From assembly GCA_022729275.1 (NCBI GenBank), contig JALDAH010000037.1:1-7768 (forward strand): DNA of 7,768 nt. Reading direction: 5' to 3'. The translations under genes were made by a program, and so were the position numbers. The stretch is from Candidatus Nanoanaerosalina archaeon (lineage in GTDB: Archaea > Nanohalarchaeota > Nanosalinia > Nanosalinales > Nanoanaerosalinaceae). Below are positions 1 through 5,519 of the stretch, one piece after another. How positions within the stretch are numbered: position 1 is the first letter of the stretch; every line of letters begins with the position of its first letter. The notes beneath the pieces were generated by a model. The model was given only the letters and a program-made list of their open reading frames with translations, ran no database searches and was not told the DNA's origin.

Positions 1-1
1 T

Positions 2-61
2 AATAATGTTTTTCTTGGCTTACTACTACCTGCAGTATTTTTTGCCGTTTTTGTGAGGTGA
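2..61 (+). CDS. C-terminal end of a membrane protein (partial, 5' end outside window)
   Basis: The second reading frame is open from the window edge to a TGA at 59-61 and encodes 19 residues, NNVFLGLLLPAVFFAVFVR. This is almost entirely hydrophobic with a final Arg, as expected for the last transmembrane helix of an integral membrane protein. The stop codon sits inside the Shine-Dalgarno sequence of the following thioredoxin gene, so the two are probably cotranscribed and translationally coupled. The family cannot be recognised from so little. A thiol-disulfide membrane partner such as a CcdA-like protein would suit the neighbour, but that is only a guess from context. Confidence 0.55.
   Translation, partial: NNVFLGLLLPAVFFAVFVR
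55..61 (+). promoter_or_regulatory. Shine-Dalgarno site for the thioredoxin gene
   Basis: GAGGTGA lies six bases before the ATG at 68 and matches the core of the archaeal/bacterial anti-Shine-Dalgarno complement. It overlaps the stop codon (59-61) of the upstream membrane protein frame, a typical arrangement for coupled translation inside an operon. It also fixes the thioredoxin start. Confidence 0.75.
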
Positions 62-67
62 ATATTT

Positions 68-388
68 ATGGAAGAGATAAAGAATGAGGAAGATTTTGAA
101 AAAAAGGTTTTAAAAAAATCCCGAGAAAAACCTGTAATAGTGGATTTTTGGGCTGAATGGTGTCTCCCATGTAAAAAACTCGGACCCAAAATAGAGAAGT
201 GCGGCGAAAAGATGGACTCTGTTGATTTCTTTAAGGTGAACATAGACGAGTTACCTGAAGTATCTGAAAAGTTTGAAATAAAAAGTATACCTCATGTGAT
301 CTTATTTTTGGATGGAAAGAAAAAAAATAGTTTCTCAGGTGTCATGGAAACAGATGAGATAATTAAATGGGTTGAAGAAATAATTTAG
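68..388 (+). CDS. Thioredoxin
   Basis: This is a 106-residue single-domain thioredoxin, the usual length. It is a cytoplasmic dithiol-disulfide oxidoreductase: no signal peptide or membrane segment is present. The hallmark stretch DFWAEWCLPCK places the redox pair at Cys32 and Cys35, with Asp26 as the buried acid and Trp31 before the first Cys. The cis-proline is Pro75 in KSIPH, and the FLDGKK turn and closing helix are in place. The central dipeptide is Leu-Pro rather than the Gly-Pro of most thioredoxins, which should shift the redox potential (inference). A third Cys (Cys45) lies just after the active-site helix. The ATG at 68 has a strong Shine-Dalgarno sequence six bases upstream. The gene probably shares a transcript with the membrane protein ending at 61. 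No thioredoxin reductase is seen here, so the electron donor is unknown. Confidence 0.93.
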   Translation: MEEIKNEEDFEKKVLKKSREKPVIVDFWAEWCLPCKKLGPKIEKCGEKMDSVDFFKVNIDELPEVSEKFEIKSIPHVILFLDGKKKNSFSGVMETDEIIKWVEEII

Positions 389-400
389 AGTGTCAAATTA

Positions 401-1453
401 TTAAAAGGAAATAAAGATCATCATAAAAGGTATCAAAAACATGGAGATTACCAGTATAAGCAGTCTCCATTCATCCATCAGGAAAAAATTCACAAGGCTT
501 GAAATATATTCATAGAAACTATCGTAGAAAGCCATGTAGAACATACAAACCAAGAAATTCGCCAGTATAACAGCAAGTGTTATATTAACTGCGGAATGAT
601 TACCTATAAGAAAAGCAACTGCGAGTGTACCTCCGAAAGTGGTCACACATGCACCCATGATATATGGAATCAGGTTTCGCCGCTGTAAAAATCCTCTGTT
701 GTACAATGGAACTATGAGACCTATGGATAGAGCAACGGATTGAGAGAAAAATGTCAGGACAGCTCCAAAAAGAAAAGAATAAATCTTGTGTTCCATCAAA
801 AAGTTTATCCAAGATGATTTAAAGTTCTCAATCTTTATCCTGTGAAAGGGTTTTTCAAAGATTGAAAGCGCAAGGTAAAGCGACAAAATAGCCAGTATTA
901 ATCCTTTAAATGGTCCAAGAAAGCTCAAGACCGGATTGACTACAGGGCTATAAATAACATCTATGATTGAAAGAAAACCTATCTCAAAGCTGACAGTGAA
1001 TATACCAAGTCTAACGATAATCAGACCTATTATTATTGCTGGTAACACTATCATATATGTTATCATCAACGACAGAAAACCTAAGGATGTACTGTCCACC
1101 ATGTCTATATTTTTGTTCTTTAAAGCCTCTACAAGCCCTATAATAATTATTATCAGAGAAGCTCCCAATCTAGAACCATTTATAATGAAAAAAGTCATTA
1201 ATCCATTGATTATACCGGAGTCAAATAATGTCAAACCGAAAACCGTCACAGGATAACCAGAAAGCATGACATAGGAAGCTATCCAACCCAAGCCAAGTGC
1301 ATTGAAAGAATTATCTATTAAAACAAGTAAATCCTTGATTTCTGGAACCATACCTCCAGCAGAACTTGTCAACAGCTCTATAGCAAATACAAATAATAAT
1401 ATGCCTACTGTGATATACAAAAAATTCTCAAGGGAGTTTTTACTTGACATCAT
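401..1453 (-). CDS. Na+/phosphate cotransporter-like membrane protein
   Basis: A 350-residue, very hydrophobic protein with about eight to ten predicted membrane segments. Two repeated units resemble the Na/Pi-cotransporter fold (PF02690 type). The first is around residues 63-107, with SGYPVT, then LFDSGIINGL and ING..LGASL. The second is around 235-284, with SQSVALSIGLIVPL, NRGFL, then PYIMGACVTTFGGTL. In the family these are the QSSS signature, a hydrophobic run to Pro-Leu, and a GANIGTT-like signature. Here the QSSS core is QSVAL, so substrate and ion selectivity may differ. No PhoU-like domain is attached; the protein ends soon after the last helices, as in short NptA-like members. It likely moves phosphate or another anion with Na+ across the cytoplasmic membrane, but the substrate is not shown. 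Start is the first of two tandem ATGs; no Shine-Dalgarno sequence is evident. It converges with thioredoxin, 12 bases apart, and diverges from the PH/SHOCT gene. Confidence 0.7.
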   Translation of the reverse strand: MMSSKNSLENFLYITVGILLFVFAIELLTSSAGGMVPEIKDLLVLIDNSFNALGLGWIASYVMLSGYPVTVFGLTLFDSGIINGLMTFFIINGSRLGASLIIIIIGLVEALKNKNIDMVDSTSLGFLSLMITYMIVLPAIIIGLIIVRLGIFTVSFEIGFLSIIDVIYSPVVNPVLSFLGPFKGLILAILSLYLALSIFEKPFHRIKIENFKSSWINFLMEHKIYSFLFGAVLTFFSQSVALSIGLIVPLYNRGFLQRRNLIPYIMGACVTTFGGTLAVAFLIGNHSAVNITLAVILANFLVCMFYMAFYDSFYEYISSLVNFFLMDEWRLLILVISMFLIPFMMIFISF

Positions 1454-1463
1454 CTGGATTAAC

Positions 1464-1473
1464 TTTTTATATA
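1464..1473 (+). promoter_or_regulatory. TATA-like promoter element for the PH/SHOCT gene
   Basis: TTTTTATATA is centred about 29-30 bases before the GTG at 1499. This is the spacing expected for an archaeal TATA box driving a leaderless or near-leaderless transcript, and no Shine-Dalgarno sequence lies between. On the minus strand the same AT-rich block is 11-20 bases from the ATG at 1453, too close to be that gene's TATA box. A weaker AAAATATT about 22-29 bases before that start could serve the divergent gene. The 45-base gap therefore probably holds two overlapping promoters. Confidence 0.55.
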
Positions 1474-1498
1474 GAATATTTTATTTATTTTCTTATGG

Positions 1499-2014
1499 GT
1501 GGTGGCTGTCAGACACATCGAGAAGATTCCTGAAGACGGAGATTTTACCGAGATAATTGAAGAACTGAAGGAAAAACTTTCAGGTACAGAAACATTAAGG
1601 CTGATAGCTTGGGTACCTGTAGATAAAAAAAGAGGTCACAACTATACTGTTCTAACCGGACACAGACTTTTATTCGTCAGGAGGGGTAATTTCAGGATGG
1701 TTGGAGAATCAGAAATATTCAAGGACTATCCTTTTCATTCTATAGATGAAATAAATGTTGAGGAAAGGAGAGGTTACGACCTTCTTGTTCTAAACTTGAA
1801 GTCAGGCAGTAGTAAAAAGTTGATGATACCTGAGGGTAGCGGTCCCAGGATAACCAGTGTTCTGAGAACTCTTGAATCGGAGAAAAAGAAGATGGAGGAG
1901 CAAGGAGAAACAGCGACTCAGAAACTGGAAAAACTTTCTGAGCTCTATGATAAAGGAAAGTTGACCAAAAAAGAATTTAAAGAGAAAAAAGAAAGGCTTT
2001 TAGAAGAGATCTAA
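1499..2014 (+). CDS. Bacterial PH-like domain protein with C-terminal SHOCT domain
   Basis: A 171-residue soluble protein. Residues about 28-125 resemble a bacterial PH domain of the bPH_3 type: YTVLTGHRLLFVRRG is the usual 'T..RLLFV' strand, followed by KDYPFHSIDEINVEERRG and a strand ending KKLMIP. Residues about 126-142 are a charged linker. Residues 143-170 (LSELYDKGKLTKKEFKEKK) match the SHOCT motif, a short domain found at the ends of many proteins and thought to mediate oligomerisation. PH-SHOCT architecture is known in prokaryotes, but molecular function is poorly defined; a membrane-surface or stress role is inference. There is no signal peptide or membrane helix. The start is GTG at 1499, with GTG again at 1502; no in-frame ATG precedes it, and the ATG at 1495 is in another frame and soon stops. 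The TATA-like box about 30 bases upstream supports a leaderless start. Confidence 0.75.
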   Translation: MVAVRHIEKIPEDGDFTEIIEELKEKLSGTETLRLIAWVPVDKKRGHNYTVLTGHRLLFVRRGNFRMVGESEIFKDYPFHSIDEINVEERRGYDLLVLNLKSGSSKKLMIPEGSGPRITSVLRTLESEKKKMEEQGETATQKLEKLSELYDKGKLTKKEFKEKKERLLEEI

Positions 2015-2029
2015 GGCTTTAATTTGGTT

Positions 2030-2053
2030 TTTAACCTTCCGGTTAAATTTTTT
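2030..2053 (+). terminator. Hairpin with T-tract, overlapping the next promoter
   Basis: TTTAACC and GGTTAAA (2030-2036 and 2041-2047) form a perfect 7-bp stem around a TTCC tetraloop, followed directly by six T (2048-2053). It starts 15 bases after the PH/SHOCT stop codon, so it fits an intrinsic terminator. The right arm and T-tract also contain TTAAATTT, a plausible TATA box for the next gene, so the palindrome could equally be an operator. The sequence alone does not separate these roles. Confidence 0.55.
2043..2050 (+). promoter_or_regulatory. TATA-like element for the CmpB-type gene
   Basis: TTAAATTT is centred about 26 bases before the ATG at 2073, the archaeal TATA-to-start spacing for a leaderless transcript. 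No Shine-Dalgarno sequence precedes that ATG. The element shares bases with the right arm of the upstream hairpin. Confidence 0.45.
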
Positions 2054-2072
2054 CAGATAAAGTGTTTTAAAA

Positions 2073-2825
2073 ATGGATATAGGAAATCTTTTACTAACAT
2101 ACATTATTTTTGCGTCCCTTGGATGGATAATCGAATTAATATACAGGTCCCTTGAAACAGGTCACCTGTTAAACCCTGGATTTCTCAAAGGACCATACCT
2201 ACCGATATACGGTTTTGGAGGATTCATCACATATATACTCACAGTTTATTCCAATGATTTAACAGTCATAGGAAGTGCAGCTTTGTTCTTATTGACTATA
2301 GGTATCATGGAATACATCACAGGTTTCTTATTTCAGAGATTCTTCCGTATAAGACTCTGGGACTACTCTGATAGAAGGTTCAACATAGATGGACACGTTT
2401 GTCTCAGATTTCTTGTTTACTGGCTGATACTTGCAGGGTTGTTCAAGTATCATCTGTTCCCCTTCTTCCAGTACATCCTAAAAAACCTTGATATATCCTC
2501 TGTAGGGGTTTTTTTCCTGGGGATGGTTTACGGTGTTTTCCTTGTCGACATGGTTAACTCACTGGATATCGCTTACAAGACCAGAAAAGCGGTGCTGGAG
2601 TTCAACCAGAACTATATTTCACCGAAGATAGCCACGTTCAAACACCTGTACCACGATGCCACAGTGGAGCTTAACCGAAGAGTAGAAGAAAACCAGAAGA
2701 TCTCGGGTTTCAGGACTAAGTTATTAACTGTTAACCATTACTTCCGTCTGAGCAGAGACCTCAACGAGGTCATAAGAGACAAACTTGAGAAAAAGATTGA
2801 TGAGTTGAGAGAACATGAAGACTGA
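2073..2825 (+). CDS. CmpB/'putative ABC-transporter type IV' family membrane protein (PF06541-like)
   Basis: A 250-residue integral membrane protein. The N-terminal ~165 residues carry about five membrane helices and the conserved features of this family: a first helix ending LGWIIELIYRSL (16-27), the reentrant-looking NPGFLKGPYLPIYGFGG (34-50), MEYITG (79-84), and WDYSDRRFNIDGHVCLRF (96-113). Despite the family's database name, no ABC ATPase is nearby and transport is unproven; most members are uncharacterised. Residues about 166-250 are charged and helical, probably a cytoplasmic coiled-coil tail (EVIRDKLEKKIDELREHED at the end), which is longer than I would expect for a minimal member. The ATG at 2073 is chosen because the TATA-like box lies 26 bases upstream and the first helix starts right after it. 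The PHP gene follows 34 bases downstream on the same strand and may share its transcript. Confidence 0.75.
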   Translation: MDIGNLLLTYIIFASLGWIIELIYRSLETGHLLNPGFLKGPYLPIYGFGGFITYILTVYSNDLTVIGSAALFLLTIGIMEYITGFLFQRFFRIRLWDYSDRRFNIDGHVCLRFLVYWLILAGLFKYHLFPFFQYILKNLDISSVGVFFLGMVYGVFLVDMVNSLDIAYKTRKAVLEFNQNYISPKIATFKHLYHDATVELNRRVEENQKISGFRTKLLTVNHYFRLSRDLNEVIRDKLEKKIDELREHED

Positions 2826-2859
2826 ACCAAAACAGTTTTAGTGGTCTGCTTTCAAAAAA

Positions 2860-3567
2860 ATGATTATGTCAAAAAAACTGCTATGTGATCTCCACATACA
2901 TACAAGAAAAAGTGATGGAGAACTCAGTATAGAAGAAGTCGTGGATATCTACGGAAAAAACGGTTTCGATGTTATAGCGATAACAGATCATTTTCTGGAC
3001 AGTGAGAGTTTGAAGAACAAAAATATCGATAAAAAGTACAGGAAAAGCCTTCTCAGGGAAGAACTTAATGATTACTACAGTGAGATAGAAAGGTGCAAGG
3101 AACTAGCAATGGAGAAGTATGGACTGCTTGTAATCCCGGGAATAGAGTTTACAGCCAATACAAGAGGTTTTCATATATTGGGTCTTGACGTTACAGAGTT
3201 TATTGATCCAGATCAGGAAGTTGAACCGATAGTTGAAAAGATAAAAAAACAGGGAGGTATTGCCATAGCACCTCACCCTGTTAATGGAAAAACCTCAAGC
3301 AGACATGAGGGTAACACTTACCTCTGGGACCGTCTTGAAAAGTTCAGAGGATTATTCGATGCCTGGGAAATCGGTAACCGTGACGATTATTTCTCACATG
3401 TTGGTATGGAAGGATTGAACTATGTAGCTAATTCTGACATGCATTCAAGGAAAAATATCTCTTCTTGGAAAACGGTTTTGACGTGTGAAAAAGACGTTGA
3501 AAGTATCAAAGAAGCTATCAGATCAGGTAACACCGAGGTTATGTTTTACAGTGAGTACAGTGATTAG
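2860..3567 (+). CDS. PHP-domain metal-dependent phosphoesterase
   Basis: A 235-residue cytoplasmic protein formed by one PHP domain. The metal-binding set is complete: His12-x-His14 in DLHIHTRKSDG with Asp19, His44 in AITDHF, Glu96 in VIPGIEFTA, His105, His139 in APHP, and Asp193-x-His195 in NSDMHS. Such proteins use two or three metal ions to hydrolyse phosphoesters; stand-alone members include 5'-3' nucleases, nucleotide phosphatases and histidinol phosphatases. The general fold call is firm but the substrate is unknown. Nothing for histidine synthesis or DNA polymerase is nearby. Two starts are possible, ATG at 2860 or ATG at 2866 (MSKKLLCDLHIH); neither has a clear Shine-Dalgarno sequence. 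It follows the CmpB-type gene by 34 bases. Confidence 0.9.
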   Translation: MIMSKKLLCDLHIHTRKSDGELSIEEVVDIYGKNGFDVIAITDHFLDSESLKNKNIDKKYRKSLLREELNDYYSEIERCKELAMEKYGLLVIPGIEFTANTRGFHILGLDVTEFIDPDQEVEPIVEKIKKQGGIAIAPHPVNGKTSSRHEGNTYLWDRLEKFRGLFDAWEIGNRDDYFSHVGMEGLNYVANSDMHSRKNISSWKTVLTCEKDVESIKEAIRSGNTEVMFYSEYSD

Positions 3568-3573
3568 ACAACA

Positions 3574-3581
3574 TTTTAATA
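3574..3581 (+). promoter_or_regulatory. Candidate TATA element upstream of the PH-zinc-finger gene
   Basis: TTTTAATA lies in the gap after the PHP stop codon. Transcription would be expected about 25 bases downstream, near 3602-3606, just before the GTC codon at 3607. This is the main reason for placing the beginning of the next coding region there. The match is modest and the assignment tentative. Confidence 0.35.
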
Positions 3582-3606
3582 GATTATCTCTTCATATCTT
3601 TTACAG

Positions 3607-4218
3607 GTCGATAACATCCCTGAGAGAAAACCCGAAGGAGGCCTTGAAGAAGGTGAAAAGATAAAGATTTATTTTCAGCCAAGTCCATTCAGATATCTGG
3701 GTTATTACATTTTGGGTGTTCTGACCGCAGTATTCATATTTGGTATACTCATTTTCATAATAACAGAGCTTCACAGGAAAGGCCACCATTTTTATGTGAC
3801 CAACCATAGAGTTATCAGGGAGTTTAAGTTTCTATCAAAGAAATCCAGTCAGGCAACCTTTGATCTAATAACAGGCGCTGTAGTGGATCAAAATCTGATG
3901 GAGAGAATATTCAACATAGGAGATTTGAAGATCAAAACAGCTTCAGGAGTTCCTGTAACATTCAGAGGTGTTAGTGAACCGGAAAAAATCAAGAAGATCA
4001 TTGTTCAGTCCAAACACAAAGATAAAACAGGGAGTAATAATGGTTTAGATGAGAAATATAAATGTGAAAAATGTGATAAACTTTTTGAAACCGATAAAGA
4101 TCTCTATATCCACATAGGAAGAATTCATGAGAGGGAAAAGTTTGAATGTGAGAAGTGTGGAGAAAAATTTGATACGGAGAAAGGGCTACACATCCATACA
4201 GGGAAAAAACATGGTTGA
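3607..4218 (+). CDS. Membrane-anchored PH-like (bPH_2) protein fused to two C2H2 zinc fingers; start codon uncertain
   Basis: The frame is open from 3583 to 4218 but has no ATG or GTG before the membrane helix; the first TTG is at 3712, inside that helix. The codons before it are clearly coding: EEGEKIKIYFQPSPFRYLGY is the usual lead-in of a bPH_2 domain. I place the start provisionally at GTC 3607. In that numbering one membrane helix spans about 30-53. A bPH_2-like domain follows (HHFYVTNHRVIREFKFLSKK, then a stretch like 'I..V...Q...ERIFNIGDLKI'). Then there is a polar linker and two classical fingers at 153-174 and 181-202, each C-x2-C-x12-H-x4-H with the conserved Phe and Leu of the TFIIIA type. 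Each should bind one zinc, probably on the cytoplasmic side. The fingers could bind nucleic acid or protein; neither is shown. Nudix follows 10 bases later, probably in one operon. I do not recognise this architecture as described. Confidence 0.72.
   Translation, partial: VDNIPERKPEGGLEEGEKIKIYFQPSPFRYLGYYILGVLTAVFIFGILIFIITELHRKGHHFYVTNHRVIREFKFLSKKSSQATFDLITGAVVDQNLMERIFNIGDLKIKTASGVPVTFRGVSEPEKIKKIIVQSKHKDKTGSNNGLDEKYKCEKCDKLFETDKDLYIHIGRIHEREKFECEKCGEKFDTEKGLHIHTGKKHG
4063..4212 (+). other. Tandem classical C2H2 zinc-finger block
   Basis: Two fingers are encoded at 4063-4128 and 4147-4212. Both have Cys-x2-Cys, Phe four residues after the second Cys, Leu six residues later, His three residues on, and a second His after a four-residue gap (endings HIGRIH and HTGKKH). 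The linker EREKFE is charged and one residue shorter than the eukaryotic TGEKP-type linker. The two units also resemble each other at DNA level (tgtgaaaaatgt, tgtgagaagtgt), suggesting duplication of one finger. Confidence 0.88.
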
Positions 4219-4228
4219 GTGATAAGAA

Positions 4229-4666
4229 ATGAAGGAAGCATTCAGAAAAGAAATGCGTTTTCTTGTATCTAATGGAGCAGTGATAAAAGAAGAAGAAAAA
4301 GAATTGCTTCTTGTTAGGAGAAAAAGTGAAGGTGATGAAAAACTCCATGGTAGATGGGAGTTGCCGGGTGGCAGAATAGATTTCGGTGAGAATCCCGAAG
4401 AAACTGCTGTTAGAGAGGTCAATGAGGAGACAGGTTATGAGGTTTCGAACCCGGAACTTTTCAGAGATGTCTTCAGCTACCTACTTGAATATGAAAAAAA
4501 GAGGATACATGTCTTGATTACTGTGTACCTATGTCGTCTTGAAGGAGGAGAAAAAGATCTTAGTGACCAAAAGATCTCTGATATAGGGTGGTTCACCGAT
4601 GAAGAATTGAAAAAAATCGACACCATACCTCCTGCAGAAGATGTTGCAAAAAATATTCTGAAGTGA
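4229..4666 (+). CDS. Nudix hydrolase
   Basis: A 145-residue cytoplasmic enzyme of the MutT/Nudix fold, which cleaves a nucleoside diphosphate linked to another group using Mg2+ or Mn2+. The Nudix box is intact at about residues 49-71: G-RIDFG-E, seven residues, then REVNEETGY, giving G-x5-E-x7-RE-V-x-EE-x-G-Y. It is preceded by the usual RWELPGG. The substrate is not determined by sequence; members range from ADP-ribose and diadenosine polyphosphates to oxidised nucleotides. The ATG at 4229 lies 10 bases after the zinc-finger gene's stop, with a partial Shine-Dalgarno sequence (GTGAT at 4219-4223), so cotranscription is likely. ATG at 4253 is an alternative but lacks a ribosome site. An oligo-T terminator follows the stop. 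Confidence 0.92.
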   Translation: MKEAFRKEMRFLVSNGAVIKEEEKELLLVRRKSEGDEKLHGRWELPGGRIDFGENPEETAVREVNEETGYEVSNPELFRDVFSYLLEYEKKRIHVLITVYLCRLEGGEKDLSDQKISDIGWFTDEELKKIDTIPPAEDVAKNILK

Positions 4667-4674
4667 TACTTCTC

Positions 4675-4682
4675 TTTTTTTT
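4675..4682 (+). terminator. Oligo-T terminator after the Nudix gene
   Basis: An unbroken run of eight T begins eight bases after the Nudix stop codon, inside a pyrimidine-rich stretch (tacttctctttttttttattc). No strong stem precedes it. In archaea a T-run alone can terminate transcription, and the next gene has its own promoter just downstream, which fits. Confidence 0.6.
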
Positions 4683-4703
4683 ATTCAGGAGAAATCATCA
4701 GGG

Positions 4704-4710
4704 TATAAAA
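4704..4710 (+). promoter_or_regulatory. TATA box for the YgjP-like peptidase gene
   Basis: TATAAAA is centred 29 bases before the ATG at 4736, and no Shine-Dalgarno sequence occurs in between (the final bases are tattttctat). This is the best-looking archaeal leaderless promoter in the window and supports the ATG at 4736 as the true start. Confidence 0.65.
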
Positions 4711-4735
4711 TGGTGGAATAAAAAATATTTTCTAT

Positions 4736-5455
4736 ATGCCAAAGTTTGAGAAATCAGGTCTGTGTCTTGATTACGAGTTAAGAAAAAGTGAAAAAGCGAA
4801 AAATGCCCGTATAGATGTGGGTGTAGGCGTTGTAAGGGTTGTGATACCTGAAAAAAGTGTTTTAGATCCTGAAAGATTTTTGGATGAAAATCTGGATTGG
4901 ATTTTGAGTAAAAAGAGAGAATACGATAAACACCTCGATAGATTGCCTGAAAGGGTGTTCGAAGATGGAGAGACCATACCTTTTCTTGGAAAAAATAGGG
5001 AGATTAGGATCATAGATGGTAACAGTCATGAATTGAAACAGAAATATATCCTCATAGCGAAAAGATACATCGGAGAAAAATCCATCAAGGATAAAGTCAG
5101 AGATTTATTGAAAAAAGAGGCAAAAAGAGAGATAAAGGAGCAAGTGAAACAATTTTCCAAGAAAATTGAAGGAAACTACAACAAGATATTTATCAGGAAT
5201 CAGAAGACCAAATGGGGAAGCTGTTCCTCAAGAGATAATCTTTCTTTTAACTGGAGGATATGCCTGGGACCTAAGAAAGTCTTGGATTATGTGGTGGCTC
5301 ATGAGTTAACTCATTTGAAACACAGGAAACATGACAGACAATTCTGGGAGGAATTAGAGAGGATTTATCCTGATTACAGAGAAGGTTATGAATGGTTGAA
5401 AAAAAGAAGTCACGAACTTGTTTATTCGAAAGAGGAGTATCTAAATCGAAAATGA
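4736..5455 (+). CDS. YgjP-like (DUF45) zinc metallopeptidase
   Basis: A 239-residue protein of the YgjP/DUF45 (PF01863) family of metal-dependent hydrolases, a full-length member. The N-terminal ~100 residues form the beta-rich lead-in (KNARIDVGVGVVRVVIPEK). A basic helical segment follows at 113-150. The signature TKWGSCSSRDNLSFNWR is at 158-174, and the catalytic motif HELTH is at 189-193, with Glu190 as the general base, His189 and His193 as zinc ligands, and a third ligand probably His199 in KHDRQFW. The true substrates of this family are poorly known. No signal peptide or membrane helix is present, so it is probably cytoplasmic. The TATA box at 4704 supports the ATG. In bacteria relatives often sit beside type I restriction genes, but nothing of that kind is present here. 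The stop codon overlaps a 19-bp palindrome. Confidence 0.92.
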   Translation: MPKFEKSGLCLDYELRKSEKAKNARIDVGVGVVRVVIPEKSVLDPERFLDENLDWILSKKREYDKHLDRLPERVFEDGETIPFLGKNREIRIIDGNSHELKQKYILIAKRYIGEKSIKDKVRDLLKKEAKREIKEQVKQFSKKIEGNYNKIFIRNQKTKWGSCSSRDNLSFNWRICLGPKKVLDYVVAHELTHLKHRKHDRQFWEELERIYPDYREGYEWLKKRSHELVYSKEEYLNRK

Positions 5456-5472
5456 TATAACAGTGTTATATC
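5454..5472 (+). promoter_or_regulatory. Perfect 19-bp palindrome (candidate operator) upstream of the winged-helix gene
   Basis: GATATAACA-G-TGTTATATC is a perfect 9+1+9 inverted repeat that begins in the TGA stop of the peptidase gene and ends 17 bases before the TATA-like box of the winged-helix gene. The half-site TATAACA occurs again at 5501-5507, near the predicted transcription start. A dyad of this size next to a DNA-binding protein gene suggests an operator, possibly autoregulatory (inference). As RNA it would give an 8-bp stem with a 3-base loop, but no T-run follows closely, which weakens a terminator reading. Confidence 0.5.
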
Positions 5473-5489
5473 TGGCGGTATAGAAACAC

Positions 5490-5496
5490 TTTTTAA
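5490..5496 (+). promoter_or_regulatory. TATA-like element for the winged-helix gene
   Basis: TTTTTAA is centred 27 bases before the ATG at 5520. No Shine-Dalgarno sequence precedes that ATG, so a leaderless or very short-leader transcript is expected. Confidence 0.5.
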
Positions 5497-5519
5497 CGAG
5501 TATAACAATAAATGAAACC

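Noticed and set aside
963..1256. Plus-strand ORF antisense to the Na/Pi-like gene
   Set aside because: It lies entirely inside a well-supported membrane protein gene on the other strand, with low-complexity Ile-rich composition that mirrors the antisense of membrane helices.
1302..1556. Plus-strand ORF spanning the divergent promoter
   Set aside because: It overlaps the Na/Pi-like gene start on the other strand and the PH/SHOCT gene in another frame; no homology or start signal supports it.
3584..3664. Alternative frame reading SLRENPKEALKKVKR before the zinc-finger gene, with GGAGG at 3637
   Set aside because: It is protein-like over a short stretch, but has no good start and ends at 3664. 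The other frame runs directly into the bPH_2 domain with family-like residues, so the second frame is taken as chance. GGAGG has no in-frame start at proper spacing.
4063..4212. Zinc fingers as evidence of a eukaryotic contig
   Set aside because: Compact intron-free genes, Shine-Dalgarno sites, operon spacing and prokaryotic families (YgjP, SHOCT, CmpB, DUF2582) point to a prokaryote; C2H2 fingers are known in archaea.
3998..4422. Minus-strand ORFs opposite the zinc fingers and Nudix gene
   Set aside because: Their Phe/Ser/His-rich composition is the antisense of Lys/Glu-rich coding sequence; both oppose strongly supported genes.
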